Positions 37,680 to 45,688 of a stretch of DNA of 64,000 nt are shown piece after piece. Origin of the DNA: Treponema sp. (GTDB taxonomy: Bacteria > Spirochaetota > Spirochaetia > Treponematales > Breznakiellaceae). Within the stretch, counting starts at the first letter, position 1. Each line of letters opens with the position of its first letter. The stretch lies in the NCBI GenBank assembly GCA_012517385.1, contig JAAYUZ010000053.1:1-64000 (forward strand). The letters are read 5' to 3'. The notes beneath the pieces are model-generated. The model had not been told where the DNA came from. It saw only the letters and a program-made list of their open reading frames with translations, and ran no database searches. The position numbers were made by a program, and so were the translations under genes.

Positions 37680-39269
37680 CTAGTCCTGACTCAGGATGGC
37701 CTCCGCTACCCGGATGCCATCCATGGCGGCGGACATGATGCCCCCCGCATAGCCCGCCCCCTCACCTGCGGGGTACAGGCCCCGAATTGCCGATTGGCAT
37801 GACTCATCCCGCAGTATCCGCAGAGGGCTCGAGGTCCTAGTCTCTACCCCGGTAAGGAGGGCGTCGGGCCGGTCAAAACCTGCGATGGACTTGCCAAAAC
37901 GGCTTATGCCTTCCACAAGCCCCCGGCTTACAAAGTCTGGCAAACACTGGCGCAGGTTTGCCAGGCTCCAGGCTCTGGTTGCGGTGGGGTGTATTGCCCC
38001 GAGCTTTGTACTTGGTCGTTCCTCAAGAAAATCCTGCCAGAGCTGAACCGGCAGAGCATAGGTGGCTCCGGCAATACAGTACGCCGCCGCTTCCCAGTGC
38101 CGCTGAAATTCCACCCCCCCGAGTATCCCCGGATACCCGAAATCTTCTGGTCCCACGGCAACTACCATGGCCGCATTGGCATTTATTCCATCCCGGGCAA
38201 AATAACTCATCCCGTTACAGACCACGCCGCCCCGCTCGGAGCTTGCGTTTACGACGGTGCCTCCGGGGCACATACAGAAACTGTACACGCCCCGGTTGTC
38301 GCCGGTACGCCCTGCCAATCTGTAATCCGCCACCGGAAGGGCAGGGTGGTTCCAGAATCTGCCGTACTGGGACCGGGAAATCATCTCCTGGGGGTGTTCT
38401 ATCCGCAGTCCGATGGCAAAGGCCTTCCGTTCCATTGGAACACCCTGCCTTGCCAGCATGGCAAAGGTGTCCCGGGAACTGTGACCTGGAGCAAGTACCA
38501 GGGTATCCGCAGGAATCCATTCGGACCCGTTCACGAGGACCCCGGTGAGCCTCCCCTGGGTAAGCCGGATATCATCGAGCCGGGTCCTGAAACGGAAGGT
38601 TCCTCCGAGTTGCTGTATCTTTCTTCGTAAACCCGCCACAACCTTTATCAGCTGATCCGTACCTACATGGGGTTTCGCCAGGATGCCGATCTCTGGCGGG
38701 GCTCCCGCGGCGATTAATTCCCGGATCACCTTGCGATTCCGTCCCCGTTCATCCTTAACCTGGGTGGTTAACTTCCCGTCCGAATAGGTTCCAGCCCCGC
38801 CTTCGCCAAATTGAATATTTGATTCGGGGTCCAGGTCTGCCCCTTCTGTAAAGGATCGGATTTTTTCATCCCTCACCTCCACAGGGTCACCCCGTTCAAG
38901 TACAATTGGGGCAAGCCCTGCTTCAGCCAAAATGAGGGCGGCAAAAAGCCCCGCAGGTCCGGTGCCGACCACGACTGGCGGTACGGGAAAGCTCCTTCGG
39001 GGCGTGGGGCCCGAGTAGATTGGTTCGGGGCCTACCGCAGTAGCCACCGAGGATGGAATTGTACACTGTTTTGTATGATCAATATCTGCTAATAGACCAT
39101 AAACAATTTTTATATGTTCCTTGTCCCGTGCATCAATCGATTTTCGCTCTATTCGAAGTTCCCGCAGGGCATTGGGAGAAATTTTCAGCAATTTTACTAC
39201 CCGTTTTCTCAATTCACCTTCATCGGCATCGGGCGAAAGACCGATCTGGGATATCCTATAGAGACTCAT
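37680..39269 (-). CDS. FAD-dependent oxidoreductase (COG2509-type)
   Basis: The 529-residue protein has a small N-terminal domain (residues 1-75), then the FAD-binding motif VVVGTGPAGLFAALILAEAGL near residue 100, ending with the C-terminal flavin motif GLYPAGEGAGYAGGIMSAAMDGI. Other family segments are QFGEGGAGTYSDGKLTTQ and GGTVVNASSERGGVVCNGM. This is the widely conserved group of predicted FAD dehydrogenases whose substrate is unknown, sometimes mis-named geranylgeranyl reductase. It is divergent from the cyclase-like gene. Confidence 0.85.
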   Translation of the reverse strand: MSLYRISQIGLSPDADEGELRKRVVKLLKISPNALRELRIERKSIDARDKEHIKIVYGLLADIDHTKQCTIPSSVATAVGPEPIYSGPTPRRSFPVPPVVVGTGPAGLFAALILAEAGLAPIVLERGDPVEVRDEKIRSFTEGADLDPESNIQFGEGGAGTYSDGKLTTQVKDERGRNRKVIRELIAAGAPPEIGILAKPHVGTDQLIKVVAGLRRKIQQLGGTFRFRTRLDDIRLTQGRLTGVLVNGSEWIPADTLVLAPGHSSRDTFAMLARQGVPMERKAFAIGLRIEHPQEMISRSQYGRFWNHPALPVADYRLAGRTGDNRGVYSFCMCPGGTVVNASSERGGVVCNGMSYFARDGINANAAMVVAVGPEDFGYPGILGGVEFQRHWEAAAYCIAGATYALPVQLWQDFLEERPSTKLGAIHPTATRAWSLANLRQCLPDFVSRGLVEGISRFGKSIAGFDRPDALLTGVETRTSSPLRILRDESCQSAIRGLYPAGEGAGYAGGIMSAAMDGIRVAEAILSQD

Positions 39270-39292
39270 GGGAGCTCCAAAAATCCGGCGAG

Positions 39293-39321
39293 TTGTCAGA
39301 TACGAAAAAACAAATCATAAT
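39293..39321 (+). promoter_or_regulatory. Promoter abutting the cyclase-like gene
   Basis: TTGTCA (39293-39298) and CATAAT (39316-39321) are 17 bases apart, and ATG 39330 lies eight bases further. There is no Shine-Dalgarno, so a leaderless message is likely. Confidence 0.6.
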
Positions 39322-39329
39322 ACCAGTAT

Positions 39330-40835
39330 ATGAAAAGTATCAGTGATTATACCAGTACCACCTCCGCCATGGAGCTCTATACCTTTTTAGCAGAAGCTGT
39401 TCTTGAAGAACGGATTCAAACCTTCTCCGAGTTGATGGAATGGGTAGCCCCCTTGCCGCGGGACGCCCGTTTTAATGCGGTTATACCCCGGATTTTTAAG
39501 CTGCTCCGGAAATTGAACTGGGGCTTTTTCCGGGATATAGACCCCGAAACTTATCCAAAGATTTGGAAAGAAGTGGTTATCCCCCATAAGGAATTAAAAC
39601 AGTTCGGTGATCTGAAGCGAAACCTTACTATTTCTGATGTCTATGTGGGAATTCTGGATCTGCATGGGTATACCAGATTTTGTGAGAAAAATAAAAATAA
39701 CCTTTCCATGCTTCAGATGCTGGATGATATTATCCAGGTTGATTTACTGAACATTGCAAAATCCTACAATGTGGTGTTTCAGCGGCGCCAGGGTGATGAA
39801 ATGGTACTGGTAGGCGCTTCTGCCTGTGATGTGCTGGCGGTAACTCTCCTTATTATCGATACCTTTGCAAAACGGCGCACCTTTAATGTGAATGAGCAGG
39901 CAGCCAATCACCGTACGGGCTATAAAATCATCCTGGAAGAGATGCATGTATCCGCGGGGATTGCGGGTGGCAAAAAATTTACCCCCTTCATCATCACCAA
40001 AGACGGGGATCTCTCTGGGGGTGTCATTAATACGGCAGCCCGGCTTCAGGGACGGGCCAATGAATTGTCGGGTTCCCGTTCCATGATTCTTGTCAGCAGA
40101 ACCGTTTTCACTAACTTCACCAGTGAAATGAAGGCAGCTCCTCACCCCTTCTTTACCAAAACACCAATCAAGTTTTTTGATTCAGGCTGGATAAGCTTTA
40201 AGGGCATTTCGGTAGCGGTCCATGAGGTACTATATACCGAACAGGATATGCGAAAGCTCCTGTATGAGGTCCAGATGACCGACCTCTATCGTGCCATAGA
40301 AGGGGGTCTCTGGAAGGATGGTATTTTTATCTCCCTCCTGTCCTTGATTTCCAAGGTCCTGCGGACCATACCAAAAATCCGCATTGATGTTACAGAACAG
40401 GGGACCACCAGGACTCTTATAAATGAAGACCTCATCACATTTACCCAGGATACCCTTTCCACCTTCCGCCTTGCCCAGGATTACCGGAAAGCCCTTCATA
40501 ATCTGGAAACTTTGGTTGGGTATTTAGATGAAATACCCCGTTTCGATCCCCTCTGTCTGGAATATGCCCATTCGATCCTCTATGAATACAGGAAAATACT
40601 CGCCCGTTATGAAGAACGGATTGAACCTAAAATTGAAGATAAGGTCCCTACGGTGCTGCCTGCTAAATACCGAACCCTCTATGAGGAAGGCCGCCGCGGT
40701 GCGGAGGTGTACCAAAAACTGCGGGAACGGCTGTACCAGACCCTGACCCCTCTGGAAATCTCCCTGCTCTGGTCCAGTGTTATCGACAGCCTCCAGCAAT
40801 CCCTGGATGTTTCGATCCATTCGGGGAAAAAATAA
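39330..40835 (+). CDS. Class III nucleotidyl cyclase-like protein
   Basis: The 501-residue protein carries a class III adenylate/guanylate cyclase-like domain at residues about 105-300. The first metal aspartate is in VGILDLHGYTRF, the second in RRQGDEMVLVG, and the transition-state asparagine and arginine appear in GGVINTAARLQGRA. The position that holds the adenine-specifying lysine in many cyclases (four before the second aspartate) is arginine, so the base specificity or activity is uncertain. The N- and C-terminal regions (helical, LARYEERIEPKIEDK) are not recognised. No membrane segment is seen. It ends at a strong terminator. Confidence 0.75.
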   Translation: MKSISDYTSTTSAMELYTFLAEAVLEERIQTFSELMEWVAPLPRDARFNAVIPRIFKLLRKLNWGFFRDIDPETYPKIWKEVVIPHKELKQFGDLKRNLTISDVYVGILDLHGYTRFCEKNKNNLSMLQMLDDIIQVDLLNIAKSYNVVFQRRQGDEMVLVGASACDVLAVTLLIIDTFAKRRTFNVNEQAANHRTGYKIILEEMHVSAGIAGGKKFTPFIITKDGDLSGGVINTAARLQGRANELSGSRSMILVSRTVFTNFTSEMKAAPHPFFTKTPIKFFDSGWISFKGISVAVHEVLYTEQDMRKLLYEVQMTDLYRAIEGGLWKDGIFISLLSLISKVLRTIPKIRIDVTEQGTTRTLINEDLITFTQDTLSTFRLAQDYRKALHNLETLVGYLDEIPRFDPLCLEYAHSILYEYRKILARYEERIEPKIEDKVPTVLPAKYRTLYEEGRRGAEVYQKLRERLYQTLTPLEISLLWSSVIDSLQQSLDVSIHSGKK

Positions 40836-40869
40836 TAATAGTACAACTACTGCATGTACATCTAAGGCT

Positions 40870-40913
40870 GCTCTTTCAAAACTCCCTGGGTTTTGAAAGA
40901 GCCTCTTTTTTTT
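40870..40913 (+). terminator. Intrinsic terminator
   Basis: GCTCTTTCAAAAC (40870-40882) pairs perfectly with GTTTTGAAAGAGC (40890-40902) over a seven-base loop, followed by eight T. It ends the cyclase-like gene. Confidence 0.92.
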
Positions 40914-40922
40914 AAAAAAGCC

Positions 40923-40971
40923 TTGACATCTATGTATTTTTGTATTAGTGTACTAAGTACATAGTACACTA
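40923..40971 (+). promoter_or_regulatory. Promoter with 26-base GntR-type operator
   Basis: A consensus TTGACA at 40923 is followed 17 bases later by the weak -10 TAGTGT (40946-40951). A perfect inverted repeat, TAGTGTACTA-N6-TAGTACACTA (40946-40971), covers the -10 and start region, and the inner TGTACTAAGTACA is itself palindromic. The GntR/YtrA-type regulator encoded third in this operon is the obvious binder. Confidence 0.65.
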
Positions 40972-40984
40972 TGTAGGAGATTTT

Positions 40985-41836
40985 ATGTTAGAAGTCAAGA
41001 ATCTTAATTTTGGTTATGGAAAACAACAGCTCTTTAAACAGCTCAGTTTATCCGTACAGCCAGGGCAGATAGTCGGTCTGCTTGGTCTTAACGGGGCTGG
41101 AAAAACCAGTCTGTTAAAATTGATCGCCGGAGCTTTATATCCCCAGGGGGGTGAAATCACCCTGTATGGGAGATCCACCGGGCATCGACATCCCGATGTA
41201 CTTGCGGATATCTATTTTGTTCCCGAAGATCCCTGGGGGCCGGCTTTAACTCCAGAGGCATGGCTGGATCGTTTTGGGGTTTTCAGGCCCGCCATGAATC
41301 GTTCCCTTTTTTATTCACTTCTGGAAGAGTTCCAGGTAGATAAGGGGAAACTCATTTCCCGTATGTCCTATGGCCAGCGGAAAAAGTGTGCCTTAGCCCA
41401 GGCGATGGCCAGCGGCAGCCGCCTCATTCTGCTTGATGAGCCGACCAATGGTCTGGATATACCTTCTAAGGCACAGTTCCGCCGGTCCCTTTCGATGCTG
41501 GATCTTCAGGAGACCATGTTTGTTATTTCGACCCATCAAGCCCGGGATCTGGAAACAGTCCTGGATCCTATCTTAATTATTCATGAGGGGGCCCTGCTCT
41601 GTAAATTCCCCGCTGCAGTTGTACATGAGCGGTTTTCTGTCCGCAGGGTAGAAAGCCTTCAGGGCTTGCCGGTGGTATATGCAGAGCAGGGTGCCTTGGG
41701 GTACCAGGCGCTGCTTGCAGAACCTGGTGCCGGGGCAGACCTGGAGATGCTCTTTACTGCAGCAATCCATAATCCCGATGCATTCAGAAAAGCCCTTGAA
41801 AAGCAAGGTGAGAACATACCACAGGAGATACTTTAA
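40985..41836 (+). CDS. ABC transporter ATP-binding protein
   Basis: The 283-residue ATPase has Walker A GLNGAGKTSLLKL near residue 38, signature MSYGQRKKCALAQAM and Walker B LILLDEPTNGLD. The form (single domain, signature SYGQ) fits the YtrB/BcrA-like exporters that pair with a YtrA-type GntR regulator. AGGAG precedes the ATG. The permease starts two bases after its stop. Confidence 0.9.
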   Translation: MLEVKNLNFGYGKQQLFKQLSLSVQPGQIVGLLGLNGAGKTSLLKLIAGALYPQGGEITLYGRSTGHRHPDVLADIYFVPEDPWGPALTPEAWLDRFGVFRPAMNRSLFYSLLEEFQVDKGKLISRMSYGQRKKCALAQAMASGSRLILLDEPTNGLDIPSKAQFRRSLSMLDLQETMFVISTHQARDLETVLDPILIIHEGALLCKFPAAVVHERFSVRRVESLQGLPVVYAEQGALGYQALLAEPGAGADLEMLFTAAIHNPDAFRKALEKQGENIPQEIL

Positions 41837-41837
41837 G

Positions 41838-42623
41838 ATGAACAAAGAAATCTATCAGCAACCCTATTCTGTTAAGCGCTTATACTTTTTAGTGAGAAAT
41901 CGTCTGTTAGATGACATCAGCCCGATTCTTATCGTTGCAGCCGCTTTCCTTGCCTTAAACCTGCTGTTTTTGCTCTCTGCTCACCAATATACCCCTGGAA
42001 CTGTAGGCAGCTGGGCCCTCATCATAGCTGTCGGCGGCATTTTCCTTGCGGGTAATGGGTTTTCGAAGATGCATGATGGCAAGGCCGGTACCGAATGGCT
42101 GCTTCTGCCGGCAAGCACTCTGGAAAAATATACCGCAGCGCTGGTCATGTACCTTATTGTGTATCCTGTCTTTGCCGCCCTGCTTGCATTTTTCGAAAGC
42201 CTGATATGCTCTGGCATTGGGTACCTGATGCATAAAAGTTCACTATGGCTTTTTAACCCCCTTACTGCAATTATCTGGGAACATTATCTTAATTATGCTT
42301 TTTTCGTGGTACTTGCCTTAGCAGGATCTGCCCGTTTCCGTAAATTTGCTGTGGGTAAAACAGCGGCAATCATGGTGAGTTTTATGCTTCTGGCTTCACT
42401 CTTGCTCGTGCTTGGGGCCCTTTTGTTCGATTCTGAGGGCAGACAAATACTGTATAACGGAATCAGGGGACATTCAATTGAAATACAACGGCCCCTTACT
42501 CTATCGAAAGAAAGCTCGTTGAAAATTCTGGGTAATATCTTTCTCGTAGGCACCGGACTCTTTGCCCTGGTCTATGGTTATGCGTTAGTCCGTGAAAAGG
42601 AGGCCCGTGATGAAGTTCAATGA
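41838..42623 (+). CDS. ABC transporter membrane protein
   Basis: From ATG 41838 the 261-residue protein has about six membrane segments (ISPILIVAAAFLALNLLFLL, GSWALIIAVGGIFLAGNGFS, AAIMVSFMLLASLLLVLGAL and others). The cytoplasmic stretch KMHDGKAGTEWLLLPAS is typical of ABC-2 type permeases of the YtrC group. The in-frame open stretch upstream of 41838 belongs to another frame of the ATPase gene. It is the partner of the preceding ATPase and overlaps the regulator gene by 14 bases. Confidence 0.8.
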   Translation: MNKEIYQQPYSVKRLYFLVRNRLLDDISPILIVAAAFLALNLLFLLSAHQYTPGTVGSWALIIAVGGIFLAGNGFSKMHDGKAGTEWLLLPASTLEKYTAALVMYLIVYPVFAALLAFFESLICSGIGYLMHKSSLWLFNPLTAIIWEHYLNYAFFVVLALAGSARFRKFAVGKTAAIMVSFMLLASLLLVLGALLFDSEGRQILYNGIRGHSIEIQRPLTLSKESSLKILGNIFLVGTGLFALVYGYALVREKEARDEVQ

Positions 42624-42984
42624 GGACCGGCCGATCTTTGAGCAGATTTCGCTCCTGTTGGAAGATCGTATTCTGGCCGGATCCTTTACTGAATCGGGTC
42701 GACTCCCTTCGGCACGGGAACTTGCCGCATCGCTGGAGGTGAATCCGAATACCGCCAGCCGTTCTCTGCAGCTGCTGGCTGATCAGGGCCTTGCCTATGC
42801 CGAACGAGGCGCAGGGTATTTTGTAGCACCGGGGGCAGCGGAAAAAATCAGAACCATGAGACGGGAGCGTTTTTTTTCTGAAGAACTCCCCCGAGTGTTT
42901 GCAATGATGGAAAGCCTCGGAATTCAGATTGATGAACTGGTGCCCCACTGGAAAAACTTTATACAAATGAGGAAAGAGCCATGA
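42610..42984 (+). CDS. GntR family regulator (YtrA subfamily)
   Basis: The 124-residue protein has the GntR winged helix DRPIFEQISLLLEDRILAGS, RLPSARELAASLEVNPNTAS and a short C-terminal tail with no effector domain, the mark of the YtrA subfamily. Such proteins repress their own ABC exporter operon and often respond to cell-wall antibiotics. ATG 42610 is chosen because AAGGAGG (42597-42603) stands 6 bases before it, while the earlier GTG at 42592 overlaps that site. The operator is probably the inverted repeat at 40946-40971. Confidence 0.88.
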   Translation: MKFNEDRPIFEQISLLLEDRILAGSFTESGRLPSARELAASLEVNPNTASRSLQLLADQGLAYAERGAGYFVAPGAAEKIRTMRRERFFSEELPRVFAMMESLGIQIDELVPHWKNFIQMRKEP

Positions 42985-43076
42985 AAGTGATAAAATTAAG
43001 TAGCAAAGTATTACTGTTTTATGGGTTGTTTTGTGTTTTATTGTATTTCTTTACTATTTTATTGTTAATTAAATAA
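42981..43076 (+). CDS. Candidate 31-residue membrane peptide
   Basis: ATG 42981 overlaps the regulator stop (ATGA) and opens a frame for MKVIKLSSKVLLFYGL followed by FCVLLYFFTILLLIK, a single hydrophobic helix with basic ends. Either a coupled microprotein of the exporter operon or the remnant of a longer permease gene truncated where the AT-rich methyltransferase island begins. I do not recognise it. Confidence 0.4.
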   Translation: MKVIKLSSKVLLFYGLFCVLLYFFTILLLIK

Positions 43077-43088
43077 TTAGTAAATTTA

Positions 43089-43128
43089 TTTACATTGGAC
43101 CTGTTTGGTGGTACACTACAGGTCCAAT
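43089..43128 (+). promoter_or_regulatory. Methyltransferase promoter with inverted repeat
   Basis: TTTACA (43089-43094) and TACACT (43112-43117) are 17 bases apart. The arms of a perfect 11-base inverted repeat, ATTGGACCTGT (43094-43104) and ACAGGTCCAAT (43118-43128), lie directly after each box. A regulator, possibly the methyltransferase itself, binding here would control initiation. Confidence 0.6.
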
Positions 43129-43141
43129 ATGGGGAAATACT

Positions 43142-44014
43142 ATGGAATATACGATTACACAGCACAATTTTTTTGAAATCTATGATATTGAAAGTACAGA
43201 ATATTCCCCAAATAAATGCGTATTAAACGATACCACTACTGGTGTTTGGTTTTATCAAGCAGACTGCATCGAGTTTATGGATATATTAATTCAGAAATTT
43301 CCTGAAGGAAAATTTGATCTTATCTTTGCAGACCCTCCATATTTTTTATCCAATGGCGGTATTACATGTCATGCTGGCAAAATGGTAAAGGTTGATAAAG
43401 GTTCCTGGGATAAATCTCAAGGACCTGAACTGAATCATGAATTTAATCTGAATTGGCTTTCGCGGTGTCAAAAATTACTTAAACCTAATGGTACAATATG
43501 GGTTTCTGGAACCCATCATGTAATTCACTCTGTAGGTTTTGCCATGCAGCAACTGGGAATGAAAATTTTAAATGATATAACATGGGAAAAACCTAATCCT
43601 CCACCAAATCTATCCTGTCGCTATTTTACTCATTCAACTGAAACTATTATTTGGGCTGCAAAGAACGAGAGATCAAAACATTGTTTTAATTATGATGTTA
43701 TGAAAAAAATGAATTCGGATAAACAAATGAAATCTGTTTGGACAATACCTGCTCCTTCTGCTGAAGAAAAAGTTTTTGGTAAACATCCAACACAAAAACC
43801 AATTCAGTTGTTAAACCGAATTATCCTTGCCAGTTCTTTGCCGGGAGACTTGGTGTTTGATCCTTTTGCCGGCAGTGCGACTACGGGAGTATCTGCAATA
43901 CGAAATGGCCGTAAATTTGTTGGATGTGAACTTGAGGATGAATATATTACTATTGCTATACAAAGAATTAATAATGAAATTGTAAATCGAGGCTTTTTAA
44001 AAAGCAACCTTTAA
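43142..44014 (+). CDS. Orphan DpnA-like adenine DNA methyltransferase
   Basis: The 290-residue enzyme is a beta-class amino-methyltransferase: the catalytic FADPPYFLSNGG (motif IV) precedes the AdoMet site DPFAGSATTG (motif I) near residue 240. It closely resembles DpnA (M2.DpnII), sharing VDKGSWDK, LKPNGTIWVSG, NLSCRYFTHSTETI and GKHPTQKP, so GATC is the probable target, methylating N6 of adenine. No restriction gene adjoins it. The gene is clearly more AT-rich than its neighbours, including AT-rich codon choice, which suggests horizontal acquisition. Confidence 0.88.
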   Translation: MEYTITQHNFFEIYDIESTEYSPNKCVLNDTTTGVWFYQADCIEFMDILIQKFPEGKFDLIFADPPYFLSNGGITCHAGKMVKVDKGSWDKSQGPELNHEFNLNWLSRCQKLLKPNGTIWVSGTHHVIHSVGFAMQQLGMKILNDITWEKPNPPPNLSCRYFTHSTETIIWAAKNERSKHCFNYDVMKKMNSDKQMKSVWTIPAPSAEEKVFGKHPTQKPIQLLNRIILASSLPGDLVFDPFAGSATTGVSAIRNGRKFVGCELEDEYITIAIQRINNEIVNRGFLKSNL

Positions 44015-45684
44015 ATCAGAAAAATCTGAGTAAACTTTCCCAGCGCCAGGCCTGATTCCCGCTGTTCTGCTCCGGAGAGGGTTATTGCATCTGAACGGCG
44101 GAGTGTTTTAAACACCTTTTCCGCGGGGAGGTCCTCTCCGAGCTTTGCTGAAAAGGGGATGCGGCCTTCGTCTCCGCAGAGAATGAGCCGGGTCCGGCCG
44201 GCCTTGTTCAACATGGGCTCCGAAACAACCCTATAGGGCCCGCGCTGATTGATGACTCCAACTGAATTTTCAGATCCTGTGACTTTTGCGGGCCCTGCAG
44301 TTTGTGCGGTGTCTGTAGATTGTGTGGCCTCTGCGGATTGCGCGTGCCCTGTGACTTTTGCGGGCCCTGAAGTGCCACCAGTCCCTAAGGTTGTATCGGG
44401 CCCTGCGGCTTCTGCAATCTCCGCAGGCTGGCCGGAGTCATGGACCCTGTCCTTGGTTCCTGACTCTGCCGTTCCAGGTCGGCTTAAAACCAGGGCTGTG
44501 GTTTTAACCAGATCCTTGTCGAGGCCGGTTCTTCGTTCAAGCTCCTGGACCGTTCTTGGCACTTTCCAGGTAAAATCGCTGTGGCAGGTCTGGTTGGGCT
44601 GGGTTAGCGCAGGACAGGCTTTTTGGGTAAAACAGGGGGCAAGCACCCGCCATCTATGACCCAGCAGCCAGTCCCGGAGTGCCAGCAGGTCCCGGCCTGT
44701 ACTGAGCAGGGCCGGTTCCAGAATAAGGATGATACCCCCCGCTGCAAGCTGTGTTCCCAATGCATCGATAAGGGCTGCCCGCTGTTCCACCCTGTCGGAG
44801 GCATCCTTCCAGAGCTCGTTGAGGAGATGCCCAATGACGATACAGTGAAAGGGCCCTTCTGGAATTGGATCGGTCCCGGCCCGCCAGGGTGCCACCCTGT
44901 TCAACCGGTAACCTGCCCCATCGGCAAGCCGCTCTGCCGCAGAAAGCGAGAGGATACTCTGGTCGCAGGCGGTAATTTCGATGTTTTTTGCTATGGTTTT
45001 GTTCATCCCGCTGAACCAGTCCGCTGCGGCGATTGAACAGGGGGCAGGCCCGGAACCCAGGTCAAGAATTCGGAAGGTTGTGTTTGCATCCTCATAGAAT
45101 AGGCCGCTACGAGCTGTCCCTGGGGCAGTAATTCCTTCGGGTTTATGGTCGGAGTTCTGAGCCCCTAGTGCTCTCAGGGCCATATCGAGCATACCCCTGG
45201 TCTGGGTATAGGAAGTAAACCAGTAAAAAAGCAGATAGGCCCCCAGCCTCCGGCCTTCGTCCATATAGGCGGAGGCGATGAGCCTTCGTTCCCCTGTAAG
45301 TCCCCGCTGAAGGGCTAAAAGGTCCGCCGCAGCCCGGTCTAACTCAGCAGGGCTGAGCCTGTCCGCAGCCCGGTCTAACTCAGCAGGGCTGAGCCTGTCC
45401 GCAGCCCGGTCTAACTCAGCAGGGCTGAGCCTGTCCGCAGCCCGGTCTAACTCGGCGGGGCTGAGCCTGTCCGCGGCTGGGGTGTTTTTACGCCTGTCCG
45501 TAGCTTGAGCATTGTCAAACTTGTATGTCCCTGGCAGTTTTTTAAGCCTATCCGCGGCTGGCGCAGGGCTGACCCGGGACGCCTTATGGCTGCCCCGGGA
45601 ACCCTGGAATTCCTTCCCGGGGCTCTGCTGCAGGGCCCGCCACTCCCGGATGAGCCGTTTTTCCCAGATGGCGAGTTCCGTCAA
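44011..45684 (-). CDS. Rsm22-like small-subunit rRNA methyltransferase homologue
   Basis: The 557-residue protein has the AdoMet motif ILDLGSGPAPCSIAAADW near its middle and the conserved GHLLNELW and EPALLSTGRDLLALRDWLL of the Rsm22 family, which is linked to small-ribosomal-subunit assembly. Translation most likely starts at TTG 45684, with GAAGGA 8 bases upstream and four bases after the pepT stop, because the frame extends back into pepT. An N-terminal region holds four copies of AADRLSPAELDR, encoded by 36-base repeats, and the C-terminal half has low-complexity GPAKVTG repeats. Both look like recent expansions. Confidence 0.75.
   Translation of the reverse strand: MTELAIWEKRLIREWRALQQSPGKEFQGSRGSHKASRVSPAPAADRLKKLPGTYKFDNAQATDRRKNTPAADRLSPAELDRAADRLSPAELDRAADRLSPAELDRAADRLSPAELDRAAADLLALQRGLTGERRLIASAYMDEGRRLGAYLLFYWFTSYTQTRGMLDMALRALGAQNSDHKPEGITAPGTARSGLFYEDANTTFRILDLGSGPAPCSIAAADWFSGMNKTIAKNIEITACDQSILSLSAAERLADGAGYRLNRVAPWRAGTDPIPEGPFHCIVIGHLLNELWKDASDRVEQRAALIDALGTQLAAGGIILILEPALLSTGRDLLALRDWLLGHRWRVLAPCFTQKACPALTQPNQTCHSDFTWKVPRTVQELERRTGLDKDLVKTTALVLSRPGTAESGTKDRVHDSGQPAEIAEAAGPDTTLGTGGTSGPAKVTGHAQSAEATQSTDTAQTAGPAKVTGSENSVGVINQRGPYRVVSEPMLNKAGRTRLILCGDEGRIPFSAKLGEDLPAEKVFKTLRRSDAITLSGAEQRESGLALGKFTQIFLI
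45330..45473 (-). repeat. Four in-frame 36-base tandem repeats
   Basis: Contiguous 36-base units at 45330, 45366, 45402 and 45438 encode the 12-residue unit AADRLSPAELDR. The first three are nearly identical and the fourth has a few changes. There are no spacers, and the reading frame is kept, so copy number can change without breaking the protein. Confidence 0.93.
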
Positions 45685-45688
45685 GTAT

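Noticed and set aside
41679..41837. Extended N-terminus for the ABC permease
   Set aside because: It lies in another frame of the ATPase gene, whereas ATG 41838 directly follows that gene's stop and starts a typical permease.
43142..44014. Restriction-modification system
   Set aside because: No endonuclease or second methyltransferase adjoins the gene, and its neighbours are an exporter operon and an Rsm22-like gene.
45330..45473. CRISPR-like 36-base repeats
   Set aside because: The units are contiguous with no spacers and stay in the reading frame of a methyltransferase gene, so this is a coding tandem repeat.
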